The notes under the pieces are model-generated. The model was given only the letters and a program-made list of their open reading frames with translations. It made no database searches and was not told the origin of the DNA. From assembly GCA_043228905.1 (NCBI GenBank), contig JBHGNT010000014.1, positions 10,974,001 through 11,038,000 of the forward strand: a DNA stretch of 64,000 nucleotides, in the 5' to 3' direction. Each line of letters opens with the position of its first letter. Position 1 is the first letter of the stretch. This DNA comes from Azolla caroliniana (Eukaryota > Polypodiophyta). This document shows, in pieces, positions 43,001 through 53,688 of this stretch. The position numbers and the translations under genes are program-made.

Positions 43001-44144
43001 CGGTCGGGGTTGTCAACCACACGTCTCCGATGCCGGCAATCCGGCACGTACCTTCATTTCCCATCCGAACACAGCCATGCTCGCCGGCTGTGTAGGATGA
43101 AAAGTATCTTCTCTCCGGGGTCAGGTGGAACGACGCTCCGGAATCGACCACCCAGGTCGTCTCATCGCCGGCAATGTTTAGTTCACCTTCTTCGGTGATG
43201 AGCATGATCTCCTCTTCACTTGCCGCGAGTGCCGTCGTTCCTTTCCGGTCCTGCCCTCGCCGATCCGGACCTCTCCGGTCCGTGGCTCCCCGGTATGCAC
43301 CGTTTCTCTCCGGTGACTTCTTCGAATCCGTGTCGTCGGCTCCGTTGTCCTTTCGGTAATGCCGACAATTCTTCCGAAAGTGCCCCGGCTTCCCACAGTG
43401 GAAGCATGTGGGTCTTCCTCTTGACTGCGACCGGGTCCCCGACTTCTCCCGTCTTTGCGGACTCCGGTTCCAGTGTCTTCCCCGTTCCGATTCGGTAAGC
43501 AACGCCTTCGAGTCGGAGGCCGGTTCTTTATCTCTCCGACGCGCTTCTTCATTTAGAATACTTGTCTTTACCGTTTGTAGGGACAAGTTGTCTTCCGTGC
43601 AGGAGGTGCTGAGAGTCACCACCAAGTTCTCCCAGCTGTCCGGCAGTGTACACATCAGGATGATGGCTTGCATTGCATCCTCCAACGGGAACTTGATCGC
43701 CGCAAGCTGATTCACGAATCCCATGAACGTGCTTACGTGTTCCACCATACTCTCGCCGTCCCGGTACTTGAGATTCACTATCTTCCTCATCAGGGAGGTC
43801 CGGTTCAACGCATTCTTCCTCTCGTAGAGGCCCGACAGCTTCTTCCACATCTCATATGCGTTGGTGTCGTTTGCCACATGTTGTAGGACGCTCACGTCGA
43901 CGTATTGTCGGATCGTCGCTACGGCTTTCCGGTTCAGAAGCTTCCACTCCGACTCAAGTACCCCTTTCGGTATTTCCGACCTGTCAATCGGTTCGTACAG
44001 GTCCCGAACAATCAGAAGGTCCTCCATCTTGATCTTCCAGTCGGCGTAATTTTGTGCATTCAGCACCATCATCATCGGCTGCCCGCTGCCGCCGCCTTCC
44101 ATTTTCTGCAACAGTCGCTCTGATACCAGTTTGTCGGGAATCAA
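40029..44144 (-). CDS. C2 gag-pol polyprotein, intact
   Basis: 1371 residues. Gag is first (NYADWKIKMEDLLIVRDL, MWKKLSGLYERKN). The zinc knuckle CFHCGKPGHFRKNC is near 245. Protease WVVDSGASFHLT is near 328. The integrase finger is HKRLCHMSEKGMKRL ... CTDCLAGK near 462-496, and its core has LVHTDVC, RADNGGEYRGQF and PELNGLAERMN. RT has KWVFKLK, DVKTAFLHGDLDEEIY and LYVDDMLIVG near 1048. RNase H has STTEAEYMAAVEAGKE and KHIQRRYHWIRE. There is no stop. The start ATG at 44144 overlaps the primer-site region, so the functional start may be MEGGGSGQPMMMV, 15 codons later. Codon use is strikingly rich in CCGG. Confidence 0.96.
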   Translation of the reverse strand: MIPDKLVSERLLQKMEGGGSGQPMMMVLNAQNYADWKIKMEDLLIVRDLYEPIDRSEIPKGVLESEWKLLNRKAVATIRQYVDVSVLQHVANDTNAYEMWKKLSGLYERKNALNRTSLMRKIVNLKYRDGESMVEHVSTFMGFVNQLAAIKFPLEDAMQAIILMCTLPDSWENLVVTLSTSCTEDNLSLQTVKTSILNEEARRRDKEPASDSKALLTESERGRHWNRSPQRREKSGTRSQSRGRPTCFHCGKPGHFRKNCRHYRKDNGADDTDSKKSPERNGAYRGATDRRGPDRRGQDRKGTTALAASEEEIMLITEEGELNIAGDETTWVVDSGASFHLTPERRYFSSYTAGEHGCVRMGNEGTCRIAGIGDVWLTTPTGCKMLLKDVRHVPEVRLNLISAGRLDDEGYTGSIRNGIMKFSKGSLIVARARKVNTLYLMNARLCPEELNVAADTAGELWHKRLCHMSEKGMKRLAEDNLIPVKHVHLEKCTDCLAGKQNRTSFHSRPPTRRSAPLELVHTDVCQVETKSHGGAQYFVTFIDDHSRKLWTAPMKTKDQVLCVFKELHARVERESGKKLKAIRADNGGEYRGQFQEYCRSKGIRLEFTVPKTPELNGLAERMNRTIMERVRSMLAHAKLPKGFWAEAMSTATYVINRSPSVPLDGDTPQKVWTGKEVSYRHLKVFGCLAYVHVAKDRRGKLDPKTRPCIFLGYGDDEFGYRVWDPVDKKIFRSRDIIFMEDKTLADWESEKKVKSSKSTGEDQLYEEQSRPAKDRLALEDPAEDGEETEPAEEDENDTGTGPDPEMDSDEEESEEPVTEAPERRYPLRERRAPRRFPEPEHVLLTDEGEPESFEEAKHDTQSRRWLSAMQDEMDSLHENHTYELVELPKGKRALRNKWVFKLKPGDAGNPPRYKARIVVKGFQQKKGVDFDEIFAPVVKMTSIRTVLSIAASMDLEVEQMDVKTAFLHGDLDEEIYMQQPEGFEKKGKEHLVCRLKKSLYGLKQAPRQWYRKFDSFMTDEGYHKTQSDHCVFVKKFEGGDFLILLLYVDDMLIVGRDQVKIRMLKKALHRTFSMKDLGPARQILGMHIIRNRSKKQLWLSQEKYVTKVLQRFNMSEARPVGSTLPANCKLSSKQSPKTKAEKEDMMKVPYASAVGSLMYAMVCTRPDIGYAVGVVSRYMSNPGKEHWNAVKWILRYLKGTANVCLRFGSGKPELDGFTDSDMSADADTSRSTSGYVMTYAGGAVSWQSRLQKTVALSTTEAEYMAAVEAGKEIIWMKDFIRELGIQQEEYRLYCDSQSAIHLAKNAAYHSRTKHIQRRYHWIRERIEDKEFVLTKIHTDENGSDMLTKVLTPDKLEACRKRIGLEGHPMPK
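44116..44128 (-). promoter_or_regulatory. C2 primer-binding site (initiator tRNA-Met)
   Basis: TGGTATCAGAGCG on the minus strand, three bases inside the 5' LTR end. It is a classical plant initiator tRNA-Met complement. Confidence 0.92.
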
Positions 44145-44889
44145 CGCTTGGATTCACCTTCACCACTGGGCCACAACCGAGTAATCGCGGATCAATGCAG
44201 CAGAAAAATAGGAAATACAGAGAAAGACGCGATACACAGGAATTAACGTGGAAAACCCTATACGGGAAAAACCACGGGAGTGCGAGACTCCAAACCAAAC
44301 TATGCACAGAGAAATATACAATGGCGAGCTGCAAGGCAACGACCTTGAGCTCGCTGTCCTCGCCACAGGCGGCGGAAATACACAGAGGCGTCTACCTCTT
44401 CGTCTCTCTCGCGCTCTATCTCTCTCTCGGCTGCTCTCACTTCGCTTCCTCTCAGTGAAAACAGAAAATGAGCAACAACGTAAAACTGTTTGCCCTAAGT
44501 CATATTTATACACATATGACTTTCGGGCTATTTACAAATATAGCCTCAAGGGCTCTTGGCAAACATATTCACAAATATGTCTCCTCATCCGGATCTCTCT
44601 CCGGGTACATTCATCATCCGGTTCCGTAACCGGGGTCTTCATCATCCGGCTCCGTGGCCGGGGTCTTCATCATCCGGTTCCGCAACCGGGGTCTTCATCA
44701 TCCGGTTCCGTAACCGGGGTCTTCATCATCCGGTTCCGTAACCGGGGTCTTCATCATCCGGTTCCGTAACCGGGGTCTTCATCATCCGGCTCCGTAGCCG
44801 GGGTCTTCATCCTACGGTTCCGTAACAGCCTCCGGGCTTGCCGTCATTCATCTCCGGACATCCCATCCGGAGGGACCGAAATCCCAACA
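44132..44889 (-). repeat. 5' LTR of C2
   Basis: 758 bp, apparently identical to 39261-40018, including the 27-bp repeat block. It borders the primer-binding site. Confidence 0.96.
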
Positions 44890-44894
44890 GGAAA

Positions 44895-45640
44895 TAACGA
44901 GGGAGCCGGTCCATCAAGGAAATACAACGCTCGAGGTGCACGAAGAAGGGAAGAGCCGAACCAGTCTCAAGCACGCGATCAAAGATGGAAAGAGAAGGGG
45001 AACCCCCCCAACTTCAAGCTTTGCTCGGAGATCAAACAAGCAACGGACTTGAAGAAGGTAGTGGAGGAGAGGATCCTCGATAGTCCCGTAGAGTTTACTC
45101 TGCGAGAGGTCCTCGGAATTGCCAAGAAAGAATTCCACGAGGTCATCATCGACCTAATGAAGAGGAAGCGGCTCTCAACGAAGCAAGAAGTGGCAAAACC
45201 CACGATTGTAAATGCATTGTCAACTGAGGTCCCCGAGGAAGACGAAGACTATGTGGATAGTCACTACACGAGGCCGCATTGGGCGAGAGCGACAACGGAG
45301 ACACCGGTACGGGTTGGAGATGTAAAAGAGCCAGTGGTAGCATTGATCGACCATGGCTCTGAGATCAACCTTATGTCCATGGACTTTTATAAAAAGGGAA
45401 AGTGTCTGATCAACACGAAGCACGGGTGGAAGATTAGAGCGGCGATCCGAGCAACCGAGGAGCTATACGGGGCTTGCCCGAATGTACGTGTGAAGGTGGG
45501 GGACGTAGAAATAGATCAACATTTCTTTGTTCAAGAGCCAAGATGGGAAGCATTCGGTCCAATTCCTTACAGTGAGACCCAACCATGAGCGCAATCGAGC
45601 CTCCCTCAAAGGGGATAACCGAGAGGATTTTTTATTCGGG
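44895..45640 (+). pseudogene. Element D gag end and protease (deleted)
   Basis: Resumes D after C2. The linker NFKLCSEIKQATDLKKVVEERILDS is followed by protease with VALIDHGSEINLMSMDFY (D-H-G) and GDVEIDQHFFVQE. A deletion then removes the ILGQP strand, and the C-terminus (VQFLTVRPNHERN) continues in another frame to the T-run at 45626. Confidence 0.85.
45626..45634 (+). promoter_or_regulatory. Candidate -1 frameshift site, element D (TTTTTTA)
   Basis: GAT TTT TTA in the restored protease frame (2 mod 3), that is, the heptamer T TTT TTA, the same type as the HIV-1 slippery site. Pol is at 1 mod 3, again -1. Unlike B, E and F there is a sense codon (TTA) instead of a stop directly after TTT. 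Confidence 0.6.
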
Positions 45641-48600
45641 CTATTTAAGAGTGGGGCCGCAATAGCCCGAGGCAAACTAAGACCCTAAACCCTTGTAAAA
45701 CTATTAAATGTAATAGGAAACAATTTTGGTTCTCCAAAAATGGAGCTTGTAAAATTACTAGTTTAAGTGATAGAGATAAGTCTAGGGCCAAGAGATACGA
45801 AAGGTATCTCAAACAATGTAATTTATTGGGGGAAGATGACACCATAAGCGGCGCCATGGAGGCGGTCTCGTTCGACGACACTCTCAGAGAGATGGAGAGG
45901 TTAGTCGTTTCGGGCCTCAATGAAGACAAGGTAATTCCAGTCAACTCAATTCACATTTACACCGCCATCGAAGAGCTGGGGCGGTTGATTGAGGAAGCGA
46001 GGACGGTCAAGGTGCAAACAAAGTACAAGACCGTGGACAAGAAGGTGAATCCCATGGCTGCCCCATTGCCTAACGATAGTTGGGATCGGATAAAGGGGGT
46101 AGCGGCTAATCCTAGCTTGCGGGACCCACGAGGCATAGGGCACCGGTTCACCGACGAGACGCGACAGAAGCTCCGGGATGGTGGGGGGGGCTTCCTATTG
46201 CCTAGGGAGGAGGAAAGATTTAGAAGGATGATCGAAAGCCACGGAAGGGCTTTCGCCTTCTCGTCGGGTGAGATAGGGTGTGTAAACCCTAAGATCATGG
46301 AGCCAATGGTGATCTTTACGGTGCCGCATGTACCGTGGAACATCAAGCCAATCCCCGTTCCGAGAGCTCACATCCCAAAGTTGATTGAGCTACTCAAGGA
46401 AAAGATCGAGATGGGTATCCTCGAACCATCAAGCGCCCCATACTCGAATCGGTAGTTCACTATGCCAAAGAAGAACGGCACATTACGCTTCATCCAAGAC
46501 CTACAACTTGTTAATCAAGTGACAATTCGAAATGCCGAGGTCAGACCGAGCGTTGACGAATTCGCCGAGGCCTTCGCTTGAAGGTCTATTTATTCGATCA
46601 GTGATCTATACTCGGGGTATGATCAATTCCAACTAGCTGTGGAGAGTAGGAACATCACGACGATGCGGACCCCTATCGGCCTAGTGCGAATGTGTACCTT
46701 GCCACAAGGAGGCACTAACTCTATAGCCCACATGGTAAATGCAATGAACAAGGTACTAAGAGATTGCATCCCCGACATCACCATGTCATTCCTCAATGAC
46801 ATCCCCATAAAAGGGTGCTTTGAAGCAGAGAAAGATGAAACCTTGGACGAGGATGGGTGCAAACGTTTTGTGGCATATCACATCTCCGATTGCGACAAGG
46901 TTCTACAAAGACTTGAAGATGCACGCTTGACCTTCTCGGGTGAGAAATCGGCATTCGGCCAACCGGAGATCCTTGTGGTGGGACACTTGTGCGGGGCGTA
47001 CGGACGGAAGCCGTCCCCGACAAAGGTGGACACCATCACAGACATGAGGGAAGAATGTAAATCGCAAACAGAGGTGAGGCGATTTCTTGGTGCTTGTGCA
47101 TTCTACCACATCTGGATCCCGCACTATGCTCACCTAGCCAAGCCCTTGTATGGGCTACTCAAGAAGGGGCAGAAGTTCAAGTGGGAGGAAGAGCACACAG
47201 AGGCAATGAAGAGGCTCAAAGGAATGTTGGTAGCGGCACCAGCTTTACGAAAAGCTAGATACAAGTCCAACAGGGATCGGATGGGTCATTAACCAAGAAG
47301 GAGAGGATGGTACACGCTATGCCATCCGGTTCGGAGCCAAGGTCTTAAGCGAGCGACAACGAGGATACGGCCAAGTAAAACGTGAGCTTTGGGGTATTGT
47401 GTCCACAGTGAAGGCGGATAAAGATTACCTAATCGGGGCAGAGGTGGTAATAGAGACAGATTGCCTTCCAATCCTAGGGATGGTTTCGAGGTGTGCAACA
47501 CCTGACCAGCTATGCTAAGGTGGATTTCTTACATCAAATCAATGAACCCGGAGATTCACCACATTTCAGGGAAGAACAATGTTATGGCAGATATGCTATC
47601 GAGGGCAAGGTTCGAGGGCGAAAGCGACATGGTGTTTGAAGATGAGGATGTCGCTCTTGACTTCTTTAAGACGGCCCAAGCATCTATAGATGATCAAGAT
47701 GTGTGAGTACTCCACGCCTTCAACGAAAGTGAATACGAAGGGGAGTGGCTACACATTGGCAAGTTCTTAAGCTCAATGACGGTGGATAGTTCATGGACGA
47801 AGCAGGAAGCACAGAGAGTCCAAAAGAAAGCGTACAAGTACTTCCTACGAGGGGGATTCCTATGGAGGCACCCGAAGAGAAGGACGGGGACGCCACAACG
47901 AGTGGTCATAAAGGAAGAGGACCAGACAACATTGGTGTCTGAATTCCACGAGAGTCCTTGGGCGGGCCATAGAGGAACGTGGGCAACATTCGAGAAGTTA
48001 AAGGAGAAGTATTGGTGGCCGGGAATGTACAAGGATGTCGCCCATTTCATGGGGACATGTGAAAGCTGCCAGATACACTCCAACATACGCCATAGGGACG
48101 AGTTGCACCCGACCTACCCACTCACCATACACTTCAAATGGATGGTGGATTTGGTTTCGATGCCGATGGGAGTGGGCCAAATGAAATATTTGGTGCTAGC
48201 AAGAGAAGACCTAACAAACCAAGTAGAAGGGCGGGCCTTAGCAAACAAAACAACGGCGGGGGTGTGTAAATTCTTACTCGAGGATGTCATCTGCCAGTAC
48301 GGATGTGTGGGAAAGATAGTGGCCGACACAGGAGAGTTGAATGCTCACGAAGCTACAGAGCTCTTTGACTGACTTGGAGTGAAGCTCTCTCTCACGACCG
48401 CTTATAACCCGGAGGCTAATGGAAAGATAGAACACGGACACGGGCCTATCGTGAAAGCCATTGTACGAGCTTATGATGGGCGAGTCAAGAATTGGCCTCG
48501 GTTACTACCTTATACCTTGTGGGCCGATAGAAAAACTCATAGCTCAATTACAGGTTTCATGCCAGCTGAACTCATGTACGGACAAAAGCCGGTGATGCCC

Positions 48601-49095
48601 ATTGAAGACACGATTGCTTCCTGGGTAGCGATGCCATGGGAAAATGAGATGAGTCGAGAAGAGCTTCTAGCCACAAGGATAAGGCAACTTGAGAGAAGAC
48701 CCGAAGACTTGGAGTTGGAAAAGGAGAGGTTAGAAGCGGCTAGGCTAAGTAACAAAGCCCGATTCGACAAGACACACCGACTACGCCCTCGGAAGATCGA
48801 AGAAGGAGACTGGGTGATTGTATATGATAGTAGTCTCGACAATCAACATAGCTCGATGTGAAAATTCGCAAAGCGATGGTTCGGGCCATACATGGTAACT
48901 AAGGCAAACGATAATGCTACCTACCACCTCGCTGAACTCGATGGGACTAAGCTGGAAGTACCAATAGCCTGGAAGCGGGTCAAAATCTTCAAAAAGCGAC
49001 ACGACAAGGAGCCAAACCTCGATGACCTTGACGAAGATAAAGGCGAGCAAACAACAAACCACGGGGTCAATGAGGAGGAGAAAATAAACTATTGA
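45641..49095 (+). pseudogene. Element D pol: RT, RNase H, integrase (decayed)
   Basis: Same order as E pol. RT fingers are at 45826-46455, where TAG (46456) replaces the W of NRWFT. The palm has SFLNDIPIKGC (46789-46820), where the first catalytic D of the pair is N. A deletion near 47268 removes the first RNase H D. RNase H resumes at GIGWVINQ and IETDCLPILGM; the integrase finger and core are at 47776-48861 (CESCQ, WMVDLVSMP, IVADTGELNA, EANGKIEHGH). TGA codons stand where R is expected at about 47704, 48370 and 48859. The C-terminus ends at 49095. Confidence 0.9.
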
Positions 49096-49155
49096 CCACC
49101 CTCAGCCCACCATTCTTGGCACATACCGGAGGATGTGCGGTTTGGTGGAGGTGGA

Positions 49156-51340
49156 TGTCGTGATGTGGCGTGCTCGAGGGTGGGAAAAACCGGCGAAAGG
49201 GGCGGTCAAAAATGTGCATGTGCAATGTGTGTGCACACAAAAGCGATTAATTGTGCAAATACAAAATAAAAAGGAAAAGAAAGGGTAAAAAGGAGGTATA
49301 GAAGCTCGTGCAAAAAGTAAGAGAGAGGAGAGATACAAGGTAGAGGGGAGACAGGCTATAAATTTATAGAGATAGCATTATATATTGTATAAGAGAGAGT
49401 TAGTGGGCTAGTGGATAGTCACATTGATTACTAGCTGGAGGTGCACAGTTTGAATCTAGTCTTATAATGCAGCGTGATTTAATGAATGTTATTCCTTTTT
49501 CATTGAAGAAAAATTTGGCGACCCCCCTTTCTTTTTTTCCTATAAAAGGAGGTCGAGGGGGGCTCATTCGGGAGGACGTTTCAGGAGGAGGAGACTATCA
49601 CCAATTTTCCTTCGAAGCTTTTCATCTCCTTATTCACCACTTCTCTTCATCTCATACCCTTCATCCCCCATCGCCACGTGCTCGTCTTATTCGCGTCACC
49701 ACTCGAAGTGCTCGTGAGCCCAAGCTTCGTTGGTTCGACGTTGCTCCGCCCCATTCGTCGTTGCGAGCCCGTGTGTTCGCCGTTCGGATGGTCGTGGTTC
49801 GTTGGGATTGGCATTTTGGTGGTGCTCGTGTGTTCATCTTCGTCGTGTTCGGTTTTGCCTTGTCTCTAAGGGCATTTAATATTTATGTTTTGATTGAGCT
49901 TGTGGTTAACTATAAGTTTCCATTGTAAACAAAACCCTATTTTATAAAGGGTCCTCTTGCATTAGAATCGAACACTATTTATCTCTTTGCTCAATATCAT
50001 TCGTGTTTCTTTCTCTCCTTCTTACTTTATTCTTGTCTTTCCTGTACGTTCGACTGTCTTGTGACGAGGGGACCGTTCAGGCTTGCCCATGTACCTCTCC
50101 TCCTCATAAAGGCGTACGAGCATTTGTATGTGTGTTTGTGTCTTCCTTGTACGTTCGGCCATCTTGTGACGAGGGGAACGTTCAAGGTTGCCCATGCACC
50201 TCTCCTCCTCATAACGGCGTACGAGCATTTTCTGCATATGTTTGTGTCTTCCTTGTACGTTCGACCGTCTTGTGACGAGGGGACCGTTCGGGCTTGCCCA
50301 TGCACCTCTCCTCCTCATAAAGGCATACGAGCATTTGTGTGTGTGTTTGTGTCTTCCTTGTACGTTCGACCGTCTTGTGACGAGGGGACCGTTCGGGCTT
50401 GCCCATGCACCTCTCCTCCTCATAAAGGCGTACGAGCATTTGTGCGTGTGTTTGTGTCTTCCTTGTACGTTCGACCGTCTTGTGACGAGGGCACCGTTCG
50501 GGCTTGCCCATGCACCTCACCTCCTCATGAAGGTGTATGAGCATTTGTGCGTGTGTTTGTGTCTTCCTTGTACGTTCGACCGTCTTGTGACGAGGGGACC
50601 GTTCGGGCTTGCCCATGCACCTCACCTCCTCATAAAGGCGTACGAGCATTTGTGTGTGTGTTTGTGTCTTCCTTGTACGTTCGGCCGTCTTGCGACGAGG
50701 GGACCGTTCGGGCTTGCCCATGCACCTCTCCTCCTCATAAAGGCGTGCGAGCATTTTGTCCATGTGTTTTGTATCTTCCTTGTACGTTCGACGTCTTGTG
50801 ACGAGGGAGCGTTCGGGCATGCCCATGCACCTCTCCTCCTCATAAAGACGTACGGACATTCGTGTTTGTGTTATCGTCCCCTTGTGCGTTCATGTTGCTT
50901 GCTCATCTTACTTGTACCCGTTTGGTCACTTGGTTCGTAGGGTGATCTCGGAAGGTCGATGAGTCGTGATCAACAAGAGACACCGGCCTCATAAAACAAA
51001 GGGCAACGAGACCTTGCTCGGGAACGGGTCGGGAAGTAGTATTGTCGTAAAGCAAACCTCGGGTCTTCTCTATCCCTTGAGTACTCCCTAGTCCAAGACC
51101 CCTGTGGTCCCGCCCAAGTAACACACGTGCGGGAAACTTTGCGACATAAATTGGTAGTCGTGATCAACGAGACCCACCGGCCTCACAAAACAAAGGGCAA
51201 CGAGACCTTGCTTGGGAAGGGGTCGGGAAGTATTATTGTCGTAAAGCAAACCTCGGGTCTTCTCTATCCCTTGAGTACTCCCTAGTCCGAGACCCCCGTG
51301 GTCCCACCCAAGCAACACACGTGCGTGAAACTTTGCGACA
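49156..51340 (+). repeat. 3' LTR of element D
   Basis: 2185 bp, TGTCGTGATGTGG...TTTGCGACA. TATAAAAGG is at 49541-49549. A tRNA-like pair (GGGCTAGTGGATAGTC at about 49405; decayed B box at 49447) is present. It carries the 104-bp array at 50042-50870 and a two-copy unit of about 190 bp at 51001-51335. The purine-rich GGTTTGGTGGAGGTGGA (49139-49155) just upstream is the polypurine tract. Confidence 0.92.
50042..50870 (+). repeat. 104-bp tandem array in the D 3' LTR
   Basis: Eight copies of a unit of 104-107 bp starting TGTACGTTCGACCGTCTTGTGACG and containing GGACCGTTCGGGCTTGCCCATGCACCTCTCC. The copies are 85-97% alike by eye. The long open frames here on both strands arise because stops are absent from the repeat unit. 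The 5' LTR array has about seven copies. Confidence 0.93.
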
Positions 51341-51766
51341 CCGGAAGACATAGTGGAAGCAATACGCTGACAACAAGAAGAGCGATTCCGGAATAAAAGC
51401 CTGTTCGACACAAAGCACCGACTACGACCGCAGAAGTTTGAAGAAGGAGATTGGGTGATTGTCTATGACAGTAGTTTGGATCATCAACATACAACGATGC
51501 GGAAGTTCGCGAAAAGGTGGTTCGGGCCATACGAGCTTTGGAAAGTTTTCAGCAACTGAACTTACCGACTATGCGAGTTGCATGGAACGATACTACGAGT
51601 GTCTATAGCCGGGAAACGGGTGAAGATTTTCAAAAAGCGGACTGATGAAGAACCCTATGTGATCCTAGATAAGACCGAGAAGGAGGAGCAATCGGACGAA
51701 AGTGGATTACAACTCATAGTCGACTTAAGGGGAGAATCGGAGGAAGCTTCGGATGAAGGTGAATAG
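51341..51766 (+). pseudogene. Element F integrase C-terminus, after D
   Basis: Continues F pol from 22505: P-E-D-I-V-E-A, then TKHRLRPQKFEEGDWVIVYDS, FAKRWFGPYELW and GKRVKIFKKRTDEEP, ending ESEEASDEGE-stop. Two in-frame stops (51369 and 51558 regions) are present. The join proves that D sits inside F. Confidence 0.88.
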
Positions 51767-51822
51767 CAAGCATCGGGAACTTCGGCACATACCGGAGGAT
51801 GTGTGGGTTCGGAGGGGGCGAG

Positions 51823-52478
51823 TGTCGTAGTGTGAATCACACACTATGTGAAATATGTAAAACACTATATCCAATTTAGAGTACGTATAATAAATAAATA
51901 ATAAAATATTAAAAATATTTATTATGTGCATAGGGCAAGATTCGAACCCTATACCTCCACGTAGACAAACCCCATACTTACCACTATACTTGCATATTAT
52001 GAATTTTAAAGTTATACTAAAATTTATCCCATGTAAATATTCTAGATATGCATGGTACAAAAAGTTATTCATGCATACACACTCGAGTTAAAAGAAAAGG
52101 TGGGATCGAAAGCTAATCATGCACATGCAATGTGCATGAAAACTAAAGTTAGGAAAAGCATGAGGCTTGCATGTGATAAACTTAGACTCTTCCAACACTA
52201 TATAAGGAAGAGAGAAAGATGTATAATGGTGGCTGATTGTTTTTAGAAGGATTTATTAATACAAAATATTCATGGTATTCACGATTTTACAATCTAATTC
52301 TCTCTAACAATCTAATTACCCATTGATACATTATACTCGTGGGATTCACGAGTTTCATATCTTCTTCTTACAATCTCTTCCTAACGAACATTATCTCATA
52401 TCCTTCTTTCTCCTAGTCCAAAACCCCCGCGGTTCCCACCCGACTCATGCAAACGATCCGGCGCCGAAAGGCTTGACA
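51823..52478 (+). repeat. 3' LTR of element F
   Basis: 656 bp, TGTCGTAGTGTG...AGGCTTGACA, uninterrupted. TATATAAGG is at 52199-52207. An antisense tRNA-like pair lies at 51939-51991 (B box plus strand AGATTCGAACC). The purine run TTCGGAGGGGGCGAG just upstream (51808-51822) is the polypurine tract. Confidence 0.93.
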
Positions 52479-52482
52479 ACGT

Positions 52483-53495
52483 GATGATCGTGAAGATAGC
52501 TCAAGTGCATGACTTCCTCGATTTCGCCGATGGTGTCGTTAAATGGGGCCTCTTCCATAATATGAGTCACGAATTCTTCTTCTTCTATTATGTTTTCTTC
52601 TTTTAGCATCTTCTCCAATGCTTGTCCTTCTTGTTGGGTAGTACTAGTTTACATGCGCCATTAGGTGTGACACATGTTGTTTCTCCTTGCAATCCACATG
52701 CTCTACTTTCTTGTGGGGACTTGTGATCACTCGGACTATTTGTGCCCCATACTTCAATAGTCCGCTCTAAAAATCCGAGGATTCGCCTCCAAGACTATCT
52801 CGATTTCTTTCATGATTAGCTCGTACCGTTAGGAATTGAATAGATCTTTGATTGTCAAGACTCTTGATTCACACGAAGGCTACTCCATTATCGAACACCT
52901 TGGTCTCCATCCGGGAAGATGTGATAATCGGTTGACCTAGGATGATAGGATGCGAAGTCAATTCTTGCACGAAGAAGTGTTGATCCATCTCCACATCCCC
53001 AATCGTGACTTTAACATTGGGACAAGCTCCCTACAAGTCCTCTGTGGCCTTTGTTGCCGCTTGAATCTTCCATCCATGGTTTGTATTGATCGGCCATCTT
53101 CCTTTTTGTAGAACTCGGTTGACATGAGGTTGATCTCTGAGCCACGGTCGATCAAGGCTACCACAATCTCTTTCTTCTCCCCAATCTTCACCAGCGTCTC
53201 CGTTGTCGCTCGTGCCCAATGAGATCGAGTATAGTGGTTGTCCAACATATCTTCATCGACTTTGTCTCTTACCATTTTTATGGCATTTGGTTTTGCTTTT
53301 AGTGGCTTCTCTTCTTCCTCGTCCGATTGTTTTCTTTTTCTATTTACAAGGTTCACGATCGTATCATGGAACTCCTTCTTCGTAATGCCGAGCAATTCCC
53401 TCAAGGACAAGGTCACATGGTTATCGAGAACACGTTCTTCGAGAATATTCTTCAGATCTGTCGTTTGCTCATGTCTGACCTCAGCTTATAGGTAG
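52483..53495 (-). pseudogene. Element B protease and start of pol
   Basis: The right-hand half of B after F. Protease has LTLRELLGI-like MTLSLRELLGITKKEFHD, HYTRSHWARATTETLV and VALIDRGSEINLMS (D-R-G, not D-H-G). A frame break follows, with GDVEIDQHFF-like and ILGQP-like remains at 52920-53000. The frame ends SDF-TAG at 52767-52775, the same T-run as in E and F. The pol N-terminus then continues to 52483 with stops. A 1-nt deletion near 53467 offsets the linker from the protease. Confidence 0.84.
52767..52775 (-). promoter_or_regulatory. Candidate -1 frameshift site, element B
   Basis: Minus strand GAT TTT TAG AGC GGA, base-for-base the same as in F. The downstream pol frame cannot be checked over its full length because F interrupts it and B is decayed. 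Confidence 0.5.
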
Positions 53496-53688
53496 GCATA
53501 GTTCTTGTCTTCCGAGCGGGGTCTTCGTCACCAACCTTCACGGCGCAAACCATTTCTTCGACTCGTTTGTTCGAATCCCCTTTTTGGCTTGATTCTCGTT
53601 CCTCCGTTTGTAAAACTCGACTCGTTTTTGGATCTTCCTTCTTTTTCACGCTACTTGTTTCATGTCTTTTTGATGGGTTGTAATGCCC

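Larger units (their letters stand above)
39261..44889 (-). mobile_element. C2: intact Ty1/copia element with identical LTRs
   Basis: 5629 bp: two 758-bp LTRs, primer site, a 1371-codon gag-pol and a polypurine tract (GAAGGGGGAGTTT, minus, 40019-40031). The perfect 5-bp duplication GGAAA lies at 39256-39260 and 44890-44894. I saw no difference between the LTRs on reading through. All signs are of a very recent, possibly active copy. The protein motifs resemble the Tnt1/Tork type. Confidence 0.97.
22506..51340 (+). mobile_element. Element D: Ty3-type element with 2.2-kb LTRs
   Basis: 5' LTR in two parts (22506-23430 and 37342-38465) separated by element E; primer site 38471-38488; gag remnant 38511-39260 split by C2; protease and pol 45049-49095; 3' LTR 49156-51340. 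The target duplication is CCAG (22502-22505) against CCGG (51341-51344); the original F codons R-P-E-D (AGACCGGAAGAC) show CCGG to be original. RT has FLND instead of FLDD, and many stops are present. Confidence 0.9.
16031..52478 (+). mobile_element. Element F: Ty3-type element, split by D
   Basis: 5' LTR 16031-17115 (with a solo copia LTR inside), primer site 17120-17137, gag with an internal duplication, protease, pol to 22505, then after D the end of integrase (51341-51766) and 3' LTR 51823-52478. The perfect 4-bp duplication ACGT lies at 16027-16030 and 52479-52482. The D insertion is proved by integrase codons resuming at CCGGAAGAC (P-E-D) after it. Pol has many nonsense changes, so F is dead. 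Confidence 0.9.
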
